A DNA stretch of 15,535 nucleotides from Smittium mucronatum. Taxonomy: Eukaryota > Kickxellomycota > Harpellomycetes > Harpellales > Legeriomycetaceae. Positions 7,566-15,535 of this stretch are shown piece by piece. The position numbers and the translations under genes are program-made. The notes below the pieces were generated by a model. It searched no databases. It had not been told where the DNA came from and saw nothing but the letters and a program-made list of their open reading frames with translations. Location: the NCBI GenBank assembly GCA_001953115.1, contig LSSL01003402.1, forward strand, positions 1-15,535, in the 5' to 3' direction. Every line of letters starts with the position of its first letter. The stretch's first letter is position 1.

Positions 7566-10313
7566 TGATATTTTACATTTTTTCCTGTCTTTTACTATTT
7601 AACCAAAATAAACATTGACTGCTATATTTCTAATGCAAGTTTTAAGATGGATTTTTTAAATATTATCTATTAGTTTTTTTTATTTTACAAAGTTGGATTT
7701 GAAATTAATTTCAGCATATTGAATTGATTTAGTATCCTTTCATTATATTATCGTTAATAATAAAAAAATTTAAAATTTTCATAAGAAATTTCTAACTTTC
7801 ACGAAAATCTTTAAAAGAATTTGATTAATTTTTCAATTAGTAAAAAAAGTAAATTTTTTAGAATGGAAAATATTATATGTTTATAAAATTACCATTTTAC
7901 CAAAAAAAAATAAATATATTCGATTAAAATATATTTTCAAAAGTACACATTTATTTAAAAAAATAATAATAAACCGAAATATAATTTATCAATTTTCTAT
8001 AAAAGCATCTTTAACATAAGCAGTGCTTACATTTGGACATTTTTTTTGGTGAATTCGATTTTAAATTTAATCTTATGGTTTAAATTTCGTTTATTTACAG
8101 TTTTAGCTTCATAAACTTCTATTATTATTTTGGGTATTAAAATACTTCGTTTTTAGATTCAAATTTTTAATTTTATAGTTCATAGGATGTATAATTTAAC
8201 TTGAAATTTTATGCATTAAGGCTTCTAAGTTTGCATATTGGGATTTTTTTATTTTTATATAGGGATTTGGAGTTTTTTAGGTTGTGATTTAGCAGCTATA
8301 AAATTCATCAATCATAAGATTTGAAGCCGTATATATTTTTAATTTTGGCCTTGAAGCTGATATTAAACTATTTTTTTGTTATTAATTTAATATGCTATTT
8401 GTTGAAATTTAATCCATAAAATGATAAATTTGTGATTTTTTTGATAATTAATAACACAATTTAACTTATTGAAGCTGTTTAAATTTTGTTTTATTGGCTT
8501 TATTAACTCAAAAAAGTGCATAAAACTACATATTTAGATAATTTCATCCTTTATTTTTTTAATCTGTACGTAATAAATTTGTAATTTATTAGGATATTTT
8601 TATCCCTTTTAACCGTATTTTATTTTTATAGCACCTCAACGTAATCTTTTCAAAAAGACATCTTATTTTTCTCATTGAGCTTTTTTTTTTTTGAGAATAT
8701 TAATTTCCTATTTAATTTAAAATCCGTTAAAAATTAAATATAAATATAACTGTGTATCATTTTATGTTGTATTTTTTAAGCTATTCACGCTCAAAAATGT
8801 CTTATTATTCATTGGATAGTGAGATTAAATATATATATGACATCGGATAAAAAAAAGATATTTTAATAACCTCTAATTTATAATTTAAACAATAAAAAAA
8901 ACTAAATATCAGAAATTATTACATTTATTTATTAAAATTTTGGTCATGAAAATTATTTGACTATTTACATGTTCAATTTACCAGCAATACCTCAATGAAA
9001 AAAGAGCATCAGGTCTCTTATAATCTGAAATATGCTTGTTATAAAGATTATCACTATTATACTTGTTTATTGAAAAAAATACTTGAACTATTTTTTTTGA
9101 TTTATATTATATCTTCGGTGACAAAAAAGTTTTCTAGTTTTTTTATGTTAAAAGAAATTTTTTATCAAAAAAAAATCCGTTTTTTAAATTAATTTTCAGG
9201 TATTGAAGCAGTCTACTTTTAATATTACAACTATTCTATAATTAATACCCTTGGTTAACTTTACAGCTAAGCAGTTTAGAAATTATTATATTAAGGAAAG
9301 CCGAATTATATCCATTAATTTACCATACTGCTCTTAAAAAAAGAATCATTTGGCTGATTCTGATAACATATAAGATTTAGGTAAAAAAATTGATATTTTT
9401 TAGGTTATCCTGAATATAAATTTCATCTTACCCATTATTTACTCTGTGTCAAAGATATACCCAAAGATTTTTTATAATTTTAATCCTAATAAATCGGTAA
9501 TATAAAGAATATTTAAATTTAAATTTGCTTAAATAAAAAAAAATTCTTTTAAAAATAAGGGCATTAAATAATAATGGGCGCTAGATTGCTCTTAAACGGT
9601 TAAATAAATATTTATAGTCATTATGCAAAAATTAATTTGATCTTCTCTAAGTTTAATACTTTTTTTAAAATTATTTTTTACACTTTTGAAAATTAAAAAT
9701 CCTTTAAGTATATTTCAATGACTGCGAAAGAGTTATGGGGGATATTTGTAACATTCCATTTGAGATCTGGCATATATTTGTATAATTTTTACAATATTTC
9801 TATATTAAAAATGAAGCTATATGATAAAAAATAAATTTATTGACTAATTTTTAATTCAAATTAAAAAAAATCAAACTTTTAAGTAAAAGTGTTGAAAGTT
9901 TGATAACCCTGGATTTTTTTACGATTTTTATTGGTTTTAAGACAGTTAAATTTCATTATATCAAATATTTTACATATACAAAAAAATCTGATTTTGAAGA
10001 GATTTCCTGTTTTTATACAAAAAAAATTCCAATATCATTGGTTTATTTTTAAATAAATTTCATAGTGTTTTTTATTTAACTTAAATAAGTGAAATTGATA
10101 TTTCTATATAATAAATATTATATTATCCATGCCAACTATTTCTATATTATATTCAACCAAAAGTAAAAATATTTTTATTAAAGTTTACAGGTTTCTTATC
10201 CATAGGACTATTTCGGAATAACCGAGCCTATTAAAAAATTTCCCAATTTTTTAAATATTTTTTCCCAATATTTTTCTGGTTGTCTTAAAAACAAAAATTA
10301 TATAAAATAGCTG
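7566..10313. other. AT-rich spacer, no gene seen
   Basis: Extremely AT-rich in places (for example only 5 G/C in 8881-8940). The longest ATG-started frame is a 65-codon stretch at 8995-9192 on the plus strand, Lys/Phe/Tyr-rich, unrecognised, and not longer than chance predicts. A loose direct repeat TTTCCCAATTTTTT/TTTCCCAATATTTT lies near 10239-10274. No RNA gene signature was recognised. Confidence 0.6.
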
Positions 10314-10334
10314 TAAGGTGCTTTACCCACCTTA
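10314..10334. repeat. small hairpin
   Basis: TAAGGTG (10314-10320) and CACCTTA (10328-10334) form a 7-bp stem with a 7-nt loop CTTTACC. On the plus strand it is followed by AAAAATT, on the minus strand by AGCTATTTT. With no gene beside it, a terminator role is not supported. Confidence 0.45.
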
Positions 10335-11570
10335 AAAATTTACATTTATTATAATAAAACAATTGATTATTAAAATAAACAAACTTTCATAATAGACATA
10401 AAAAATAAAGATTTTCTTAAGGAAAATATCATGTTATTCAAAAAATTAATTCAAATATTTTATTAAAATAACTTTTATATGAGATAATTTCTCTATTTTA
10501 ATTTTTTTTTACCAATTTTTTTCTAGAATTTTTATCAGATTTTATACAAGAATGTACCATTTTATTTTATATATCATAAATAAGAAAATTTTCAATAGAT
10601 ATCAACCAAAAACATAGAAAATTTATTATTTAAACCGCATTTAAAAAGTATATTATCCAATATTTTTATGCAATTATTTTTCGGTAAAAGCCTCGTAAAG
10701 ATTTATTGAAAAAATCAGCGTTTTTTGTAAAGTTATCGGTATCGGAAAATGATGCTTTATGAAATTTTCGATGGAAAATTTTCACTATTTCTTAGCTTGA
10801 TAAGTTTAAATAAACATGCTTTTAAAATAATATAAAATATATCTAATGTAAAAAAAAAAAAAAAAGAATTTATCAATGTTTTGGTGTGATTTTAACTACT
10901 TTTTAAAAATCTCAGATATAGAATTATGTATATATTTTTTGATTTATTGATATTCGATATTAGAATTTTATTTTATTTGAAATTAAATAATATCGTTAAT
11001 TATTGAATTAAAAAAACATTTTATTTTATTTTAGTTTTGTACTTTTATAGTATATTTATTCGTTTTTATTTGGGAGCTGAATAAATTTTCCTCCTTTCTA
11101 CTGTTTTATGTGTAAATTAGTCCAATAATATTAAAATATATCGTTTTTTTCAATTGAAAAATTTTAATCGGGTTTCTTTTTTATTAGATCTCGTAAATTG
11201 AAAAAAATATATATTATAAAATCAGCCTCAAAACTCCATTTTAGATAGCTTGTAGTGTTTTAGAAGTTGTAATAAAATACATGTTTTAAATATTCTGTTT
11301 TTAAATAGAGATTGGTTGATTAAAATTTAATATTTTTACATTTACAAATATTATCTTTTGGATATGCGTAAGCCAATATATTTAAGATATTGTTTTTATT
11401 TTTTTTTGGAAAAAATATATTTTTATAATTAAGGATAGTAAATAATTTTTAAATTTTTAAATAATTTTATCAGTTATTAAATATTATCTATATTTAATTT
11501 CCCGCTATTCTTTATTAATGGAGAGCTCATAATAATATATTCACCTAAAGAGGATGTACCCCTAGTAAAT
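10335..11570. other. AT-rich spacer with a 16-nt poly-A run
   Basis: No supportable gene. An uninterrupted run of 16 A lies at 10850-10865. It could be the tail scar of a retrotransposed sequence, but no coding remnant or target duplication is visible upstream of it, so it is best read as a simple repeat. Confidence 0.55.
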
Positions 11571-11647
11571 TTTCGGAATTTTTTTCCGAAATGAACCCAG
11601 TTATTTTAAAAATTTGGGGGTATTTTTATAACAGGTTTAAAAAACCT
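11571..11647. repeat. two small hairpins close together
   Basis: TTTCGGAA (11571-11578) and TTCCGAAA (11584-11591) form an exact 8-bp stem with a T5 loop. AGGTTT (11633-11638) and AAACCT (11642-11647) form a 6-bp stem with an A3 loop. The surrounding 11540-11650 is GC-richer than its flanks (GTACCCCTAG, TTTGGGGGT). No RNA family was recognised. Confidence 0.45.
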
Positions 11648-12094
11648 TTTTGAATTATAAAAAATCGGTTTTAATTTTAAACATTCTAATCCTTTTCATA
11701 ACCACTTTTTACAATATTTGGTGTTTTTTTGTTATGGTAGTTGTTTAATTTTTTTCTTTTTTTAATTGGAAGTATTTAAAGAATATAAATCCCCGTGATG
11801 TTCCTTAATCAGTGAACATATTTATATTAAATTACATACTGTAGGTTCAAATTGAGTTTTTAGCTTGGAAACTCTTTTTTTAGTTTTAGCTATAACTTTT
11901 TACAAACTTTAATACCATTTTTAATTATTTCGGTACAAAAAATCGCAACAATTATTTTAAAACCCATTTTGTTATGTTATATAATTTTTAACATCAATTT
12001 AGATTAAACATCGTTTTTTGTATTTTTTTTGGTAAAAATTATATTTAATTTTTGATAAATATTGGCATACAAATATAAGATTTATTTTTATGGC

Positions 12095-12110
12095 AAGGGG
12101 AAGGGGAAGG
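12095..12110. repeat. AAGGGG tandem repeat (2.7 units)
   Basis: AAGGGGAAGGGGAAGG is a pure purine run in otherwise AT-rich DNA, followed shortly by TTTA-type repeats (about 12114-12137). G-tracts this short and few are not enough to call a quadruplex or a telomeric repeat. Confidence 0.6.
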
Positions 12111-12601
12111 ATTTTTATTTATTTGTTTATTTATTTGATCTTTATATAAATTTTGTAGTTTAATTAAATTTCCTTGACATCAAATAAAATAAATATTTTT
12201 CAGTTTATTTGTTTTTTTGTATGAAAAAATTTTTTTTCACTATTTAAAACATTTTTCAAAGTTAAATTTAATCATAAATATTCCAATAAAAATAGATAAA
12301 TATATAATAAACAAATTTTATAAACTCTTCCATAAAATTTTTGTTATTTTTGTTATATCTTATTTCTAGCTACCCCAAAACTTTAAATAACAACATTTTG
12401 TTATATTTTTAAATTAAAAATGAGGAAATAATTAATGGAAGTATACCTTTCTGGATTTAAATATCCCATATTCCAGTTTATAAATATTAATAAAATTCAT
12501 AAAGTATCCCTGTAATTTTATTAATTTTCTTGAAAAAACGAGTATCCGGTTCTAAACTCTGTTTATTTTATTGTAGAATATAAATTTATGGTTATTATAT
12601 T

Positions 12602-12621
12602 TATATATATATATATATATA
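12602..12621. repeat. (TA)10 microsatellite
   Basis: Ten uninterrupted TA units within a longer TA-biased stretch. Simple-sequence repeat with no evident function; it may vary in length between isolates. Confidence 0.85.
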
Positions 12622-15535
12622 AGTATTAAATTTTATTGTCAGAAATTTGGGTTTTTTACGAACCAATATGTTTAAAGTTACTCAAAAAAATCATTAAAAT
12701 CCCATAATTAGCTCTATTCTCATTTTTCCATGTTTTTTTAGATAATTTTTTTAGATTTAGATTTTAATTTTTATATATATAATATAATATAAAAGGATGT
12801 TATTTATTAATCAGAAGTAAAAAAAATTATTTTTATTATTCGATTCTAAAATTTTTTTAAATATTCTTTCTTCTTTGTTTTTTTCAAATCATTTTCTAGA
12901 TTTAGATATATCTTATAAATATGCGCCTATCTATATTACTGTAAAGCCTATTGGATTTTAGAATTTTTTTTTTAAATCTTTCTGCTATATTTTCTTCTAA
13001 AAATTTTAAATAACTGTGGTGCATTTTTTTTTTTGCAGATATATATTTATGTTTTTTCTTATGCATTCGTATATGTATTACACTGTGTTAATATTATTTT
13101 TCACTCTGAAAAATTAATATAATTATCTTTTTATATCTATTTTCTAGTTTTTATATTCTTTATTTAAATATTAATCCAATTTATTATTTTATTGGTTTCA
13201 TTCCGAAAAATATTTTATTTATTTATTTTATCCTCTCTAGCCTTTTGTTTAAAAAAAATTTTAAATTAAAAAATATCTTGATCACGCTGATTCTGAATTC
13301 AATTATTTATACAATAATATATAAATTATTTAAAATTAGCATTAAAAACTCAATCATTATTTCGAGCTCTCTACCTTTTTTTAGTTTATTATGGATCTAT
13401 TTTACCAAAACTTTAACACTATGTGTTTTCTATAAAGTTGTAACCGTGTTAAATCGATTATATTTATTAATATGATGCGCTTTATAATAATATATTGTAA
13501 GTATATTTGGTTTTAGATCAGTTATTTTGATCCTTAAGACGACTTTAAATGATTTAATTGATAGGATTTAGATGAATGAAAGCAAATTTTCATCATTTCC
13601 AATCATTTATGGAAAAAAATTTAAAGGGGTTTTTTATTTACTTAAATCCAAAGTCAAAATAAATTTATTGTGTTTAAAAAGTCAAATGAAATTATTACAA
13701 CTTGAAAGTGATATTTAGAAAAAGATTAATACGTATGTGTTCTAAGTATTATATGCATGATTTTTTTTGATTTTTTTGTGTACTATTTAAAAAAAAGACA
13801 ACTAAAACTGTTTAATGGTATTTTTTGTTTTAAATATAAGCACTGAAACTATATTAGCCGATGATGATTCTAATAATCTATTCATAAAAAAAATTTTAGA
13901 TAAAATTCGAAAAATAATAAATCCGAAAAAAGAAACAGGATTGATAAAAACTATTTTTGGCTAATTTCAATCATTTATTTATCGAATTAACCAGAATAAA
14001 TTATTCACTTAACGCACTATCATCATTGTTTTTTTATAATTGGTAAATAGTTAAGTAGACCTATGGATAATTGTAAATTGTATTAAAAATTATATAATTG
14101 AGTTAAAAATATGAAATTTTTATTATTTTTGAATCGAAATTTTACCAATAACTCTTATTTTATATTTATAACATGTTTGGAATAACATAATGCTCATGTT
14201 AAATTAAAAAATTAGCCATAGGTAAAAAAATATTAATTATTATAGACATATACTCTACAATCATTTTTTTAAACATATTATTAAATATAATTTAATTTCT
14301 TAGATAAATTTTCACAATTTCAAAATGAAAATAAAACATCCATAGCCTATCACATGAGCATTTTTTTATTGATAAAATAAAGTAGGTACCTAAAGAAAAT
14401 ATAAAATAACAGTGACATAATAAATTCATAACTTAAAATTTAATTTTAAACATAAAAAAAACTGTTTTAAATTTACCGAAAAATACTATAATCAAGTTAT
14501 TTTGAGATAATATTATAAAATGACTTAAAATAAATTAAGCGAATATTTTATTTTTTGAATTTTTATGGAGAATGCTGTTATAAATAAAAAAAAATATGAT
14601 TTGATAATAGATTTACATAGTGAAACGTGTTTTAGAAATAATTTCTTAGCTCTTTATCATGAAGTTTTTTTATTGAACTAAAATAAAATAAAATGATTTC
14701 CAAAGATACTAGGCATAGATAATTTGAAATAAAAAAATTTACATTCATTTGTCGAAATTAATATTATTCAAATTTTTAATAAATATAAACTTTAATTCCA
14801 AATAAAATCACTTTTAAATCAAATTAAATTAAACCAAAACCACCAGTTATGGATCGAAACACGTTAGATATAAAATCCAAAAACGATTCCAAATATAATA
14901 TATATCTAAATACGTATTTTTTTACTTAAATTTTTCGGCTACGAAAAAAATTGACATCGAAATATGCAGCTATCCATTTTTTTATATTAGTTACTTTATT
15001 TTTCGAAACATTATCTATTTTATCCAGTTTTTGTACATATTATTAAAAAATATTGTTATATGCATAACTAACCTGTATAATAATCCACTTATTAATTTTA
15101 ATATCTTTTTTTAAAAAAAGTTTAATTGCATCTGTCAGATAGAAGCATTTTATGGTACCTTTTATGGAATCCTTTCTATTATATATTTTTAAGACATTAT
15201 TTTTTTGTTTTAAACAAGATCAATCTTAAAAAAACCCACACTTTAAAGAAAAATATAATAAGAATGGTTTTTTAGAGGACATATAAAAACGATGACCCCC
15301 TCCTCCATTTAATTCTGATAAAAAGCACATTTATTTAGAATTAATTTTTAAAAATATATTAATTTTATAATTTTATTAAAACATCAACTCCGTATTTTCA
15401 TATTAAAACATTTTCTAACGATTTTATCTATTTTTTTTTAGAATTTGGTATAACAGAGTCTCTTTTTATATAAATCCGTACATTAAAATAGAAAAAATAA
15501 ATAGAAAATAAACTATAAGCTAATAAATGATATTA
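12622..15535. other. AT-rich spacer to the end of the window, no gene seen
   Basis: The longest frame (13245-13475, plus) is hydrophobic but starts with TTG and has no early ATG. A 49-codon ATG frame at 13815-13964 has a balanced charged composition but is of chance length. An 11-bp inverted repeat (AATGCTCATGT at 14189-14199, ACATGAGCATT at 14352-14362) is separated by 152 nt. A short GC-rich string GACCCCCTCCTCC lies at 15293-15305. No RNA gene or transposon remnant was recognised. Confidence 0.55.

Noticed and set aside
8995..9192. 65-codon ATG frame on the plus strand
   Set aside because: Chance length, low complexity and no recognisable motif.
10850..10865. Poly-A run as the tail of a retrotransposed gene
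   Set aside because: No coding remnant or target-site duplication next to it; simple A runs are common throughout.
12095..12110. AAGGGG repeats as telomeric DNA or a G-quadruplex
   Set aside because: Fewer than three full units; four separated G-tracts of sufficient length are not present and the site is internal.
13245..13475. 76-codon hydrophobic plus-strand frame resembling a membrane protein
   Set aside because: It starts with TTG, has no early ATG, and its Ile/Leu/Phe/Lys composition follows directly from AT-rich DNA.
13815..13964. 49-codon ATG frame with balanced charges (small-protein candidate)
   Set aside because: Many frames of this length are expected by chance; no motif or neighbour supports it.

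Overview
The window looks like a gene-poor, very AT-rich eukaryotic nuclear contig. Two cytosolic-type tRNA genes with internal RNA polymerase III boxes and a T-run terminator, and a relic Mutator-like (MULE) transposase with a FLYWCH-type zinc finger, both point to a eukaryote. By eye, A+T is about four fifths overall and about 90% in places. A microsporidian with an expanded, transposon-rich genome would fit the AT bias, the almost touching intron-less tRNA genes and the MULE relic. This is inference; no lineage-specific protein is intact enough to prove it.

Layout. (1) 119-311: a minus-strand tRNA-Ala(TGC) and tRNA-Lys(CTT) pair separated by only 2 nt, with a TATA element upstream of Ala and a single T4 terminator after Lys. 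It reads as one dicistronic pol III unit. (2) 312-2080: AT-rich DNA with no supportable gene. (3) About 2090-3000: a patch with a GC-richer core (about 31% at 2221-2460) and several frame-broken coding-like stretches on the plus strand. It may be a decayed gene of unknown identity. (4) 4532-7565: a degenerate MULE-type DNA transposon of at least 3.0 kb. It is bounded by diverged 75-bp terminal inverted repeats and carries a minus-strand transposase pseudogene (about 7027-5740) broken by several stops and frameshifts. The catalytic residues D, D and E and the CxxH motif can still be read. A second open stretch of unknown nature lies downstream of it (5383-5688). (5) 7566-15535: nearly 8 kb of AT-rich DNA with only simple repeats and small hairpins; no gene could be supported.

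How it fits together. The only features likely to be functional are the two tRNAs. Everything else recognisable is decaying mobile-element DNA or unassigned AT-rich spacer. I found no evidence of a novel defence, biosynthetic or regulatory system. The most checkable new observations are the dicistronic tRNA pair and the conserved, helically phased TAATCTGA motifs in the transposon ends.
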